Shown: positions 50,265 to 58,997 of the stretch, piece by piece
Layout of the letters: each line of letters begins with the position of its first letter
Numbering within the stretch: the first letter of the stretch is position 1
From: Defluviibacillus sp043739385
Lineage (GTDB): Bacteria > Pseudomonadota > Gammaproteobacteria > Burkholderiales > Burkholderiaceae_C
Direction of reading: 5' to 3'
NCBI GenBank assembly: GCA_043739385.1
Contig: JAYUED010000059.1
Coordinates: 1-64,000 of the forward strand
DNA length: 64,000 nucleotides
Translations under genes and position numbers: made by a program
The notes under the pieces: generated by a model
The model's input: the letters and a program-made list of their open reading frames with translations, nothing else
Databases searched by the model: none
What the model was told of the DNA's origin: nothing

Positions 50265-50780
50265 CTACCTTGCCTCAGCCTGAGGATCATCTATCGACCC
50301 CGTGGACACCACCCGCATATCGCGGTTAAAGACCACCGTGAACAGCTTGGGCTGCATGGGTTGCTGTACCCAGCGCCAGTCGTAATGGGTTTCTCGTTTA
50401 AGGTCAAAAGTCATTATTTTTGCGGGCTTACCCAGCATTTTTCGCACATCTTCCATCATCATTCCTGGCTCAATTTTGGCGAAATTTTGTGGCGTCAGAA
50501 CTTGGCGCAGTGCGCTCATCTTCCCATCAGGGCCGATGGAAATCATGTAATTGGTGCTGCCGTTGGGCTGGCGGTTGTATTCAAAGATGCGGGTTGACCT
50601 ACCGTCGTTGCCAGCGCCATCCCAAATTTTTTCAGGCTCGCCAAACTTGGCACGTACATCGGCCTCTGTAGCAATGCCTTCTTCCAGCTCTTGAATGTGC
50701 TGCGAGTCGCAGCCGGCTAAACCAAATAAAGCTGCAAGACTGAACATCAACAGCCCCTTTGTGAAATAACCCTTGCGCAT
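50265..50780 (-). CDS. BamE/SmpA-like outer-membrane lipoprotein
   Basis: A 171-residue lipoprotein (lipobox LAGC, Cys24). Two BamE-like repeats are visible: GIATEADVRAKFGEPEKIWD (34-53), and IEPGMMMEDVRKMLGKPAKI, each a helix-turn followed by beta strands. Classical BamE has one such unit and about 110 residues, so this is a two-unit relative, perhaps not BamE itself. The conserved Trp and Tyr residues of the strands are present. It is transcribed alone, divergent from the DUF3460 gene. Confidence 0.8.
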   Translation of the reverse strand: MRKGYFTKGLLMFSLAALFGLAGCDSQHIQELEEGIATEADVRAKFGEPEKIWDGAGNDGRSTRIFEYNRQPNGSTNYMISIGPDGKMSALRQVLTPQNFAKIEPGMMMEDVRKMLGKPAKIMTFDLKRETHYDWRWVQQPMQPKLFTVVFNRDMRVVSTGSIDDPQAEAR

Positions 50781-50870
50781 GATGCAGTTCCTTGGTCGTG
50801 GTGGTTGTACAGAAATATCTGCTCAAGCCTAACGGCTGAGGCCGGTAAAATAGCGACAAAGGTTTACAAC

Positions 50871-51086
50871 ATGTCCCTACTTCGCTCGATTTTTCTACGT
50901 CCCGACTACAAATCGGAAATCAGCCAGTTCATTGACCAAATGAAAGCCCAAAAACCCACGTTGGAAGCCGAGCAGCTGGCAGGCCGGGCTCTGCTATGGG
51001 ACAAAAAGATTGACCGCAGCGCGCAAGCCGATTTTCTGGACGCCAAAGAGCCCCAAAAACCTTACGTCTACCAGACCAAGGTTTGA
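50871..51086 (+). CDS. DUF3460 family protein
   Basis: A 71-residue cytoplasmic protein typical of Burkholderiales (YKSEISQFIDQMKAQKPTLE then RALLWDK). Its function is unknown, but it is regularly found in front of scpA, as here, where its stop overlaps the next start. Confidence 0.88.
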   Translation: MSLLRSIFLRPDYKSEISQFIDQMKAQKPTLEAEQLAGRALLWDKKIDRSAQADFLDAKEPQKPYVYQTKV

Positions 51087-51910
51087 CGCAGGACGACACA
51101 CTCCCCACAGCCATGCCACTGGTCGTAGACCGCGTGGCAATGGCTCGTCTTTACGGCGAACCCCTGTTCGCGCTGCCGAACGACCTGTACATTCCTCCCG
51201 ACGCGCTGGAAATCTTCCTTGAGGCCTTTGAAGGCCCACTGGACTTGCTGCTCTACCTGATTCGCAAGCAAAACTTCAACATCCTAGACATTCCCATGGC
51301 GGGGCTCACGCGCCAGTACCTGAGCTACGTAGACGAGATTCGCACCCGCAACCTGGAGCTTGCTGCTGAATATTTGCTGATGGCCGCGATGCTGATCGAA
51401 ATTAAATCGCGCATGCTGCTGCCCCCTAAAAAAGTGGCTGAGGGTGTGGAGCCCGAAGATCCGCGTGCAGCGCTGGTACGACGTCTGTTGGAATACGAAA
51501 AAATGAAGCTCAGCGCAGCACGCTTGAATGCCCTGCCCCAGTTTGGCCGCGATTTTTTGCGTGCAGATGTGTTCATCGAGCAATCTCTACAACCTCGCTT
51601 TCCCGAGGTCAACGTAGACGAGTTGCGCGACGCTTGGGCGTCTATCCTGAAGCGCGCCAAGCTGATCCAGACCCACAAAATCACCCGCGAAGAACTCAGC
51701 GTGCGCGAATACATGACACTGGTGCTCAAGGCACTACAAGGTCACAAGTTTGTCGAGTTTGAAAAACTGTTTGACGCGACCAAAGGCGTACCGGTGCTGG
51801 TGGTTACCTTTATTGCCCTGCTGGAACTGGGCAAAGAAACGTTAGTAGAAATCACGCAGGCCGAAGCATTTGCACCCATTTACGTGCGGCTGGCCTATTC
51901 ACCCCTGTGA
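51083..51910 (+). CDS. scpA: Segregation and condensation protein A
   Basis: The kleisin subunit of the bacterial SMC condensin, needed for chromosome segregation. The N-terminal kleisin motif is FEGPLDLLLYLIRKQNFNI, then the helices EYLLMAAMLIEIKSRMLLPP, and the C-terminal winged helix. The TTG at 51083 overlaps the DUF3460 stop and would give 275 residues; the ATG at 51113 is an alternative start that loses ten non-conserved residues. No scpB or smc gene is adjacent. It converges with the regulator gene, and the two overlap by 12 bases. Confidence 0.92.
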   Translation: MTQDDTLPTAMPLVVDRVAMARLYGEPLFALPNDLYIPPDALEIFLEAFEGPLDLLLYLIRKQNFNILDIPMAGLTRQYLSYVDEIRTRNLELAAEYLLMAAMLIEIKSRMLLPPKKVAEGVEPEDPRAALVRRLLEYEKMKLSAARLNALPQFGRDFLRADVFIEQSLQPRFPEVNVDELRDAWASILKRAKLIQTHKITREELSVREYMTLVLKALQGHKFVEFEKLFDATKGVPVLVVTFIALLELGKETLVEITQAEAFAPIYVRLAYSPL

Positions 51911-53137
51911 ATCAGCCGCAGACAGGTTGCTGGCAACCGCACTCCCCTGCAACTTTCGGTAAAGCGTTCCCCGCGAGACACCCAGTGCCCTGGCCGCTTT
52001 AGAAATATTGCCAGAACAAGCCAGCAACGTACTTTCAATCAGCTGAAGACTGTGGTTTTCCAAAGTAGCTGGAGACACCGGGGCTATCGGCTCTGGGACC
52101 AACGCAAGGTGATGAGGCTGCTGTGGTTCAGGCGTTAACACTACAGCTTGGGCCACGGCGTGATCAAAGTCCACGCCGTCTCGGGCCTGCAATACGGCCT
52201 GCACCCACACACCTAAACCACTAGGCAAACGCAGCGGTTGCGGTAACGGCTTGCGCAGCTGCTGCAGCAGCTGCGCTAAGCTGAGATTGAACACAGTCTC
52301 GACACTGCAAGGCAACGTACCAGATGGCACACTGGTCAACCGGGCTGCCATACTGTTCAGCCATGCCACTTGGCCATCTGCAGTGATGCCCGCCAACGCT
52401 TCCATAGGAGTACCCAACAACGTGGCGTTGGCCTGAAAGCGCAGGATCAAGTGCTCTTGCGATTGCGTTTGCAGCAACCGGTTTTCGATCATGGTGGCGT
52501 ACATTCCCACAACCGACGCTGCATCGAACCCAAACGCACGCGCCTCAATGGTCAAATCCAACACAGCTGCCAACCGGCCCTGCACATCACGGATCGGTGC
52601 TGCTGCACATTGGAAAGTGTCCAAACAATCAAAAAAATGTTCGGCGCCCGTCACCACGCTGGCTTGTCCGGTTTTAGCGACGATACCGGGGGCCGAAGTG
52701 CCCACCGCACCCTCGGCAATATTGACACCCACCCGTGAAGCAATGGTTAACAGCGGCTGCGCACATGCGAAAGGGTTTTGCGTTGCATGAACGATTACAC
52801 CTTGCGGATCGGTCAGCAACACACGGCAATCGGTGCCGACCAACGAGGCTTCCAGTTGCGACAGCTCAGGGCTTGCCGCTTTTAGCAGCTGCCGGTTAAA
52901 CCGCAAAGTAGCGTGCAAGCGGCTGGTTGTGACGGGGTTAAACGTTGGTCGCGACGAGGTGGACTCATGCGCAGCATGGCAGCGCATCCATGACTGAATC
53001 ACAGCCTCACCAACTAAGCCTGAAGGCCGGGTCCCTTCCTCAAAAAACTGCTGCCGCGCCAAAGCTGTACGCTCAGCAACTGTCTGAAAAAAAAGCTGAC
53101 GGGGCACACTGCCGCTAGTTTTGAGCGTGGAAGACAT
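51899..53137 (-). CDS. GAF/Fis-type regulator lacking the AAA+ domain (AcoR-like)
   Basis: A 412-residue DNA-binding protein. The N-terminal part (residues 40-230) is the AcoR-type sensor: SWMRCHAAHE, TNPQGVIV-type GAF strands (LLTDPQGVIVHATQ) and GTSAPGIVAKTGQASVVTG. Residues 245-330 look like a PAS-type fold (ITADGQVAWLNSMA). The C-terminus is a Fis-type helix-turn-helix (STLLACSGNISKAARALGVS, RGTLYRKL). The central AAA+ domain of sigma-54 activators, which would carry GAFTGA, is absent. It is divergent from the PQQ dehydrogenase operon, which it probably controls. Confidence 0.88.
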   Translation of the reverse strand: MSSTLKTSGSVPRQLFFQTVAERTALARQQFFEEGTRPSGLVGEAVIQSWMRCHAAHESTSSRPTFNPVTTSRLHATLRFNRQLLKAASPELSQLEASLVGTDCRVLLTDPQGVIVHATQNPFACAQPLLTIASRVGVNIAEGAVGTSAPGIVAKTGQASVVTGAEHFFDCLDTFQCAAAPIRDVQGRLAAVLDLTIEARAFGFDAASVVGMYATMIENRLLQTQSQEHLILRFQANATLLGTPMEALAGITADGQVAWLNSMAARLTSVPSGTLPCSVETVFNLSLAQLLQQLRKPLPQPLRLPSGLGVWVQAVLQARDGVDFDHAVAQAVVLTPEPQQPHHLALVPEPIAPVSPATLENHSLQLIESTLLACSGNISKAARALGVSRGTLYRKLQGSAVASNLSAADSQG

Positions 53138-53280
53138 GGTGAAAAAAGTGGATTCACGGCGCTTCAGGATGGCACGAAAACACGCCTTGCCGCAGTTACA
53201 CAGAGAGCCTGAAGGTGCGCGATCTTAGGCCAATTACCAGCAATGCATCAAGAGGGTTTTGGCTTAGCAGGCTACAGAGC

Positions 53281-53299
53281 TGTCATTCCACACATGACA
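53281..53299. promoter_or_regulatory. Inverted repeat, candidate operator 1
   Basis: TGTCAT-TCCACAC-ATGACA: two six-base arms with a seven-base spacer. Its centre is 27 bp from that of the second inverted repeat, which has a spacer of the same length. Confidence 0.55.
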
Positions 53300-53306
53300 A
53301 AAAAAG

Positions 53307-53327
53307 AGTGTTCCGCAATAGAACACT
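53307..53327. promoter_or_regulatory. Inverted repeat, candidate operator 2
   Basis: AGTGTTC-CGCAATA-GAACACT: two perfect seven-base arms with a seven-base spacer. The position, about 125 bases upstream of the dehydrogenase ATG, fits an activator site for the divergent Fis-type regulator. Confidence 0.6.
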
Positions 53328-53451
53328 ATCTCGACAGGGTATTCCCGAGGGTTTCGCTTCGCTAATTTCTCGCAACACTGACACCGTCTGCGCTGCGAAT
53401 GTGATGGTCCTGTTATGCGGTGCAGCAGATCAATATAACTGGAGACAAAAC

Positions 53452-55131
53452 ATGGTTCAGATTCGTTCGCTGATGGGTATAGCAGCAGGTAGCGTTATGG
53501 CAGTTGCGTTGATGACTGGCGCACAGGCCCAAAGTCTGGAAGCGCTGAAACAAGATTCTAAAAATACAGACGATGTGCTGACCTACGGCATGGGCTACAA
53601 CAACCAGCGCTACAGTCCGCTGAAACAGATCAATAGCCGCAACGTGGCAAATATGACGGCCAAGTGGAGCTACAGCCTGAACAACCCGCAGGGCCAAGAG
53701 TCGCAGCCCATTGTGTATGACGGAGTGATGTACGTCACCACCCACAACACCACGGTAGCGCTTGATCCACTGACCGGTAAGCAGCTCTGGAAGCAAGACA
53801 TTGAACTGCCGCAAGACGTGTTCAAAATGGCCTGCTGCGGCATTGTGAACCGAGGTGCTGCGATTTTTGACGGCAAACTGTTTCGCGCTACGTTGGATGC
53901 CCACATCATTGCGCTTGACGCTAAAACGGGCAAACAACTCTGGAAAAGTAAGGCTGCTGACTACAAAGATGGTCAAGCAATGACCGGAGCTCCACTGATC
54001 GCCAATGGCGTCGTCATTACCGGCATAGCTGGGGGTGAATACGGCACACGCGGCTTTATCGACGGCTGGGAACCCTCTACAGGCAAAAAACTATGGCGTA
54101 TTTACACCACTGCCGCCCCTGGCGAAAAGGGCGGCGATTCCTGGCCTGCGGACACAGCTATGAAAGGCGGCGCACCAAGCTGGCTAACAGGTGCATATGA
54201 CCCTGAACTCGACCTTGTCTACTGGGGTACCGGAAACGGCGGCCCGTGGAATGCCGAAACACGTAAGGGAGACAACCTGTACGTGGATTCAGTGTTGGCG
54301 TTTCGCCCTAGCACTGGTGAGCTGGTGTGGCATTACCAGTTCTCACCCAACGACTTGTACGACTACGACTCCACCGAAGTCGGCATGTTGGTCGACATGA
54401 AAATCAACGGTGAAAACAAAAAAGTTCTCACGCAAGCCAACCGTAACGGTTTCTTTTATGTACTTGACCGCACTAACGGCAAACTGCTGGCCGCCAACCC
54501 GTATGTGAAAGTCAACTGGGCCGACAAAATCGACTTGGCCACCGGTCGCCCAGTAGAGTCTGACGTGACCAAGCGCATCCGTGCAGGCGGCGACGAAGAA
54601 GTGTGGCCCTCAGTGATCGGCGGTAAGAACTGGAACCCCATGTCATGGAACCCTTCCACTGGCTTGGCCTATGCCAACACGATCAATATGAGCTGGCCTT
54701 ACCAGTTGGCCAAACCGGAATATAAACGTGGCGAATGGTACTTGGGCGTCAACTTCCGGGGTGTCACCATGCCCAAAGACCAGCCCCATGGCTACCTGAG
54801 TGCGATTGACCCGATGACGGGTAAGAGCAAGTGGCAAATGGCGTGGCCTGGTCTGCCCAGCATGGCTGGCACCTTGTCCACAGGCGGTGATTTGGTGTTC
54901 ACCGGCGCGGCAACGGGCGAATTCATGGCTGTGAATGCCAGCACAGGTGAGAAGCTGTGGCAGTTCCAAACAGGCTCAGGCATCATCGGTTTACCCGTCA
55001 CGTGGTCAAACAACGGCAAGCAATATGTCACTGTTGTCTCCGGTGCTGGAGGCGTTTGGAGCTTACTGGGTGACGAACGCATGGCCAGTGTTCCCGCTGG
55101 AGGTTCTGTGTGGACATTTGAAGTGCGTTGA
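53452..55131 (+). CDS. PQQ-dependent alcohol dehydrogenase, XoxF/ExaF-like, probably lanthanide-dependent
   Basis: A 559-residue periplasmic quinoprotein oxidising primary alcohols. The signal peptide covers residues 1-27 (cleavage after AQA). The eight-bladed propeller shows repeated W-type blades (ALDPLTGKQLWKQD, ALDAKTGKQLWKS). Cys128-Cys129 form the vicinal disulfide that covers PQQ. The catalytic Asp304 is followed by Asp306 (YDYDS); the second Asp is the residue that marks lanthanide-binding enzymes, where calcium enzymes have Ala or Ser. Cytochrome and binding-protein genes follow, in the order of xoxFGJ. There are no PQQ synthesis genes in the window. Substrate (methanol, ethanol or others) not determined. 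Confidence 0.88.
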   Translation: MVQIRSLMGIAAGSVMAVALMTGAQAQSLEALKQDSKNTDDVLTYGMGYNNQRYSPLKQINSRNVANMTAKWSYSLNNPQGQESQPIVYDGVMYVTTHNTTVALDPLTGKQLWKQDIELPQDVFKMACCGIVNRGAAIFDGKLFRATLDAHIIALDAKTGKQLWKSKAADYKDGQAMTGAPLIANGVVITGIAGGEYGTRGFIDGWEPSTGKKLWRIYTTAAPGEKGGDSWPADTAMKGGAPSWLTGAYDPELDLVYWGTGNGGPWNAETRKGDNLYVDSVLAFRPSTGELVWHYQFSPNDLYDYDSTEVGMLVDMKINGENKKVLTQANRNGFFYVLDRTNGKLLAANPYVKVNWADKIDLATGRPVESDVTKRIRAGGDEEVWPSVIGGKNWNPMSWNPSTGLAYANTINMSWPYQLAKPEYKRGEWYLGVNFRGVTMPKDQPHGYLSAIDPMTGKSKWQMAWPGLPSMAGTLSTGGDLVFTGAATGEFMAVNASTGEKLWQFQTGSGIIGLPVTWSNNGKQYVTVVSGAGGVWSLLGDERMASVPAGGSVWTFEVR

Positions 55132-55490
55132 ACGTGCACACAGTGATTAAGCAAATGCTTCCTGTGGTGATCACAGGTTGTGTGGCGCTGGCCTTGGTCA
55201 GCGCCACACAGGCACAAACTCCTCCCGCTGTACGGTTCCCTGCTGCATCCATCGAAAACGGCAAAGCCCTTTTTGATCGTACCTGTGCACAGTGTCATGG
55301 GCGCAATATGGTGAACGCAGGCACCACGGTGTATGACCTTCGACGCTTTCCTGTGGACGACCCCGAGCGCTTTGTGCAGTCTGTCACTAAAGGCAAAGGC
55401 AATATGCCTTCGTTTAGTGACGCTCTGGCAGCTGACGAGATTCAGCTGCTATGGGCGTACGTAGGCTCTCGTGGTGGAAAGGAACCCTGA
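55128..55490 (+). CDS. Small c-type cytochrome, XoxG-like
   Basis: A 120-residue exported cytochrome c with one heme site (CAQCH, Cys53-His57) and a Met in GNMPSF as the probable sixth ligand. The TTG start at 55128 overlaps the dehydrogenase stop (TTGA); a GTG at 55134 is the alternative. The signal peptide ends near AQA (residue 30). By position it should take electrons from the PQQ dehydrogenase. Confidence 0.85.
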   Translation: MNVHTVIKQMLPVVITGCVALALVSATQAQTPPAVRFPAASIENGKALFDRTCAQCHGRNMVNAGTTVYDLRRFPVDDPERFVQSVTKGKGNMPSFSDALAADEIQLLWAYVGSRGGKEP

Positions 55491-55494
55491 ATCT

Positions 55495-56409
55495 ATGAAA
55501 CAATTTTTAACGGCACTGTCCACCACTTTGCTCCTGGCGGCAACGCCCGCCTTGTGGGCGGAACCCCTATCGGTATGTATGAGTGCTGACAGCGCACCGC
55601 AATCGTCTGCCAAGCCACACGGTACGCTTACGGGCTTTGACGTTCAGTTGGCGGAGGCTATCGCCACAGCTATGGGCCGTGAGCTGAAACTTGTACCCTT
55701 TGATTCTGAATACGAAAAAGAATCTACCCTGGCGCACGAGGTCAACGCGCTGCTGTCCTCTGGACTATGTGATTTAGCCAGCGGTTTTCCGCTGATGCAA
55801 GCCGACCTTGGCCCACCCTCCCGTGCTACTGCGCGCACGCCGGACTATCCGGGAGCAAAGCGCAAGCGTGAACGCCCGTTCATCCCGTTGGGAGCCTTAA
55901 TGGCAAGCCGTGCTTACCAAGCCAGTACGCTGGTCGTGGTGCTTCGGCCAGATTCACCGCCTGTCAACTCGTTATTGGATCTGCGTGACCGAAAAATTGG
56001 CGCAGTACCTGGGACATTGGGCGGAACGTTGATTAGTATGTATCGCAACGGTGTGTTGCGCACAGGAATGGTCTCACTCACCCAGCGCGAAGATGCGTGG
56101 GTAGCGCTTGAATCAGGCCGTGTGGATGCCCTGATCGTCCCTAGCGCAACGTATGACGCTTACCGGCTGGAAAAACCCCAGACCTCATTGACGCTGGCCG
56201 CCTACAAGCGTCCTGTAGGAATCAATCTGGGCTTCGTTGCACTAAGCACTCAAGCCGCATTGCTGACAACAGTTAACAAGGTCATTGAGGGCGCTCAGAC
56301 CGATGGTCGTATGCAGCACTGGGCTCTCGGTGAAGGACTAAGCTGGCAGCCTCCTGTCTTACCAGAGGTAGCTGCTGGGCTCTCGCTGCAAAGTCTGGTA
56401 GCTGACTGA
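55495..56409 (+). CDS. XoxJ/MoxJ-like periplasmic binding protein
   Basis: A 304-residue protein from the ATG at 55495, with a signal peptide ending ALWA. It has the family 3 solute-binding fold (LTGFDVQLAEAIATAMGREL and DRKIGAVPGTLGG). No ABC transporter genes are adjacent. In methanol-dehydrogenase clusters a protein of this class (MxaJ/XoxJ) follows the enzyme and cytochrome and assists the dehydrogenase. The internal loop PDYPGAKRKRERPFIPLGAL is polar and basic. The start is four bases after the cytochrome stop. Confidence 0.82.
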   Translation: MKQFLTALSTTLLLAATPALWAEPLSVCMSADSAPQSSAKPHGTLTGFDVQLAEAIATAMGRELKLVPFDSEYEKESTLAHEVNALLSSGLCDLASGFPLMQADLGPPSRATARTPDYPGAKRKRERPFIPLGALMASRAYQASTLVVVLRPDSPPVNSLLDLRDRKIGAVPGTLGGTLISMYRNGVLRTGMVSLTQREDAWVALESGRVDALIVPSATYDAYRLEKPQTSLTLAAYKRPVGINLGFVALSTQAALLTTVNKVIEGAQTDGRMQHWALGEGLSWQPPVLPEVAAGLSLQSLVAD

Positions 56410-56454
56410 AGCAAGGGGCTGCGTACTGACCTTTCTGCGGTAACTAGTTAGATC

Positions 56455-57663
56455 CTAGTCAGGTTGAGCCTTTGCTTCATAACTGACTACCCGGTTACGC
56501 CCCAGCGACTTGGCTTGGTACATCGCCAAATCAGCCTGATGCAGCAAGGCCTCCTCCGACAAACCTGGTGCAATCGTTGTCAGCCCAATGCTCACAGTCA
56601 ACTCGCGATTACCCCGGACTTTGCCATTCGCCATAGCCAACTGAAAGGGTGTGTTGGCAATATTGGCACGTAGCGCGTCTAACGCACCATGGGCTTGCTC
56701 CAAGGCGGTGAATGGCATCAGAACTGCGAACTCTTCGCCGCCCATGCGGGCTACAAAATCTGTATTGCGCAGCCCCTTATGCAAAAGTCTGGCCACATGG
56801 CGCAAAGCCAAATCACCAACGTCATGACCTTCTTTGTCATTGATTCGCTTGAAATAATCGATGTCCACCATAGCTATAACCAAAGGTGTGCCAGTGCGAC
56901 GACTTTGAGCCGCTTCATAAACTAGCTGCTCGATACCCGCACGACGGTTGGGCAAACCAGTGAGTACGTCGCTCATGGCCAAAGATTGCAGACGCTGGAC
57001 ATAGTTTTCACTGGCAATCTCTGTCATCAACACGATACCCATAGCAGTCGCTACGCAACTGCCTATCACCAGTGTGCGAAAAAAATAAACTAATGCGGGA
57101 TTCAGTGCCACTACAGAGGGATGCGCTGGCCAACTTTTAAATTCAAAAAATAGAAAAACTCCGCTGCTGACAACCATAAAAAATACACACCAGCGCCACT
57201 CTGAAAGTCGATACAGGGGCAGGCTCAGCACGGCGATCAAGAGCAAATAATAGTGAGCCGAGAGCACGGTGCCTTGGCCCGCCACCACAATGGCGCAGAG
57301 TTCAAACAGGATCACCGTAAATATGTACGCCCGAGCAATTAGGTAACGGCCTTGTGCATGCAGCCAAAAAGTGATGCAGGTCAACAAAGCGAAGGGCCAT
57401 TGCACCAAGCCTGAGAAGATTAAGCCCCACACGCCACTCGCCAAAAACAAAGCGTTGAACACCACGTTAGAAACCAGTGCAATTATGGCGGCCACATTGA
57501 CCAAAATTACCTTGAGTCGATCAGCGGGGTCAGCCCCATCTACCACCCCGACAGTGGCCCAATAACGCAACCACAGCCAAAGCGCTGGCGGGCGGGCAGA
57601 TGGTGTAAAAGATGACGTAGCAGATGATGATGGCTCAAAAGGAGCAGAAGAAGCCTTGGTCAT
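56455..57663 (-). CDS. Membrane diguanylate cyclase (GGDEF), second of a tandem pair
   Basis: A 402-residue protein; I use the ATG at 57663. Residues 45-220 hold about six membrane helices with the motif GQGTVLSAHYYLLLIAVLSL and SEWRW. The C-terminal GGDEF domain has DVLTGLPNRRAG, the catalytic site GGEEF in RMGGEEFAVLM, and an intact inhibitory RxxD site (RNTD) five residues before it. It should make cyclic di-GMP with product inhibition. It is adjacent to and about as long as its paralogue. Confidence 0.92.
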   Translation of the reverse strand: MTKASSAPFEPSSSATSSFTPSARPPALWLWLRYWATVGVVDGADPADRLKVILVNVAAIIALVSNVVFNALFLASGVWGLIFSGLVQWPFALLTCITFWLHAQGRYLIARAYIFTVILFELCAIVVAGQGTVLSAHYYLLLIAVLSLPLYRLSEWRWCVFFMVVSSGVFLFFEFKSWPAHPSVVALNPALVYFFRTLVIGSCVATAMGIVLMTEIASENYVQRLQSLAMSDVLTGLPNRRAGIEQLVYEAAQSRRTGTPLVIAMVDIDYFKRINDKEGHDVGDLALRHVARLLHKGLRNTDFVARMGGEEFAVLMPFTALEQAHGALDALRANIANTPFQLAMANGKVRGNRELTVSIGLTTIAPGLSEEALLHQADLAMYQAKSLGRNRVVSYEAKAQPD

Positions 57664-57667
57664 GGCG

Positions 57668-58870
57668 TCACGTACCACTTGTAAGCCACTCAGATCGCGA
57701 AGACTCTAAGGTGGAAAACTGATCCGCCTCGACCATGGTCACTTGGTTGCGCCCTGCGTTTTTAGCCCGATACATAGCCAGATCCGCCGCGCGCAGCAGC
57801 CGGTTGGAAGACAAACCAGAGTGATGAAGAGCAACGCCTACGCTGGCGGTCAACGCACGTGGGCCATCAGGCGCTGCAAATGGCAAAGCAGCAAGGCCTG
57901 CACGCAAGCGCTCTGCACCCGCCTGCGCATGGGCAACACTGCTCGCTTGCATCAGCACCACAAACTCTTCTCCGCCCATACGGGCGACGAAATCTCCCGC
58001 ACGCGCCTGGACTTTTAACTGCTGCGCCACATGCTTGAGCGCCTCATCACCTACGGCATGACCATACTGGTCGTTTACCTCTTTGAAGTGATCTAAATCT
58101 ACTAAAGCAATTGCGATTGAGCCCCCCGAGCGCTGGACTTTGGACAATTCCCGAGACAAGGCTGCTTGAAACCAGCGCCGATTGGGCAAACCCGTCAACA
58201 AGTCAGTACGGCCCAATACATCAAGCTGACGCACATACGAGTCCATCATGAACTCGGTCAACAGCATCACCACCATCAACACAGCGACACATGCCCCAAT
58301 TTTGACCACCTGAATCAGGTGAACCGCATCACTTGACATGGCATAAACAGAAGGATTCGATGGCCAACCTCTCAATTCAAAAAACAGGAATAGCGCGGTA
58401 CTGACGCTCACCACACAAGCAGACAAGCGCCATTCTGAGATTTTGAAAAAAGTGAGCGACAAAACTGCCAGCAGCAAGAAGTAGTAATGAGACTGCAGCA
58501 AAGATCCCTGTCCCAGAACAATACTGCCCAGCACTGAGGCCACCGAGACTGCAAAAAAATAGGCTCGCGCCAACTGAAAACGACCGCATCTGTTGATCGT
58601 CCAAACCACCACACAACACAACGCTAGGGTAAGCTGCAGCAATGTGGTCACCGTCAGCCCCCACACCCCGTATGTCCTATAAATTAGGGCAAAAATCATG
58701 CCACCAGTTACAGCTACGAGCGCGCTGGAATTAACAAGCACCACCTTGCGCTGCAACACCACATCTGACGTATGGTGAACACCCGCACCCACCAAGGCAC
58801 TGACCTGAGCCCAAAGGGCGCGGCCAAAGGTTGCCAGTGCGAAAGACAAACTGGCAAACAAAGCCGTCAT
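57668..58870 (-). CDS. Membrane diguanylate cyclase (GGDEF), first of a tandem pair
   Basis: A 400-residue paralogue of the following gene, from the ATG at 58870 (MTALFASL). The membrane part shares the signature (GQGSLLQSHYYFLLLAVLSL, then SEWR) with its neighbour. The GGDEF domain has DLLTGLPNRRWF, RMGGEEFVVLM and the RAGD inhibitory site. The two genes almost certainly arose by tandem duplication and are probably co-transcribed, their coding sequences separated by only four bases. Confidence 0.92.
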   Translation of the reverse strand: MTALFASLSFALATFGRALWAQVSALVGAGVHHTSDVVLQRKVVLVNSSALVAVTGGMIFALIYRTYGVWGLTVTTLLQLTLALCCVVVWTINRCGRFQLARAYFFAVSVASVLGSIVLGQGSLLQSHYYFLLLAVLSLTFFKISEWRLSACVVSVSTALFLFFELRGWPSNPSVYAMSSDAVHLIQVVKIGACVAVLMVVMLLTEFMMDSYVRQLDVLGRTDLLTGLPNRRWFQAALSRELSKVQRSGGSIAIALVDLDHFKEVNDQYGHAVGDEALKHVAQQLKVQARAGDFVARMGGEEFVVLMQASSVAHAQAGAERLRAGLAALPFAAPDGPRALTASVGVALHHSGLSSNRLLRAADLAMYRAKNAGRNQVTMVEADQFSTLESSRSEWLTSGT

Positions 58871-58997
58871 GGTGTTGTGCAGCAGGGAGAACAAGCTGCA
58901 AAGTGTAACCAAATGTCTAGCAATACGGCCGAGGCATATTTAACTATTCACATGAAAATTAAAGCGTTAGAGCAACGGCACCCAGCAAACCGACGAA

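Larger units (their letters stand above)
53138..53451. promoter_or_regulatory. Divergent control region of the regulator and the PQQ dehydrogenase operon
   Basis: 314 bases between the two start codons. It holds two inverted repeats (53281-53299 and 53307-53327), and a GGAGA ribosome binding site eight bases before the dehydrogenase ATG at 53452. No sigma-54 promoter with the correct spacing was found. The open frame extending left of 53452 is not conserved and is not part of the dehydrogenase. Confidence 0.65.

Noticed and set aside
51899..53137. Classical sigma-54-dependent AcoR activator
   Set aside because: Between the sensor and the Fis domain there is no Walker A, GAFTGA or Walker B motif; the protein is about 220 residues too short.
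53170..53190. TGGCACG...TTGC near the regulator start as a sigma-54 promoter
   Set aside because: The conserved GG and GC are not ten bases apart (11 to the first GC, 16 to the TTGC), and the regulator lacks the AAA+ domain needed for sigma-54.
53347..53362. AGGGTTTCGCTTCGCT as a -24/-12 promoter of the PQQ operon
   Set aside because: The GG-N10-GC spacing fits, but the flanking bases do not match the consensus and no AAA+ activator is nearby.
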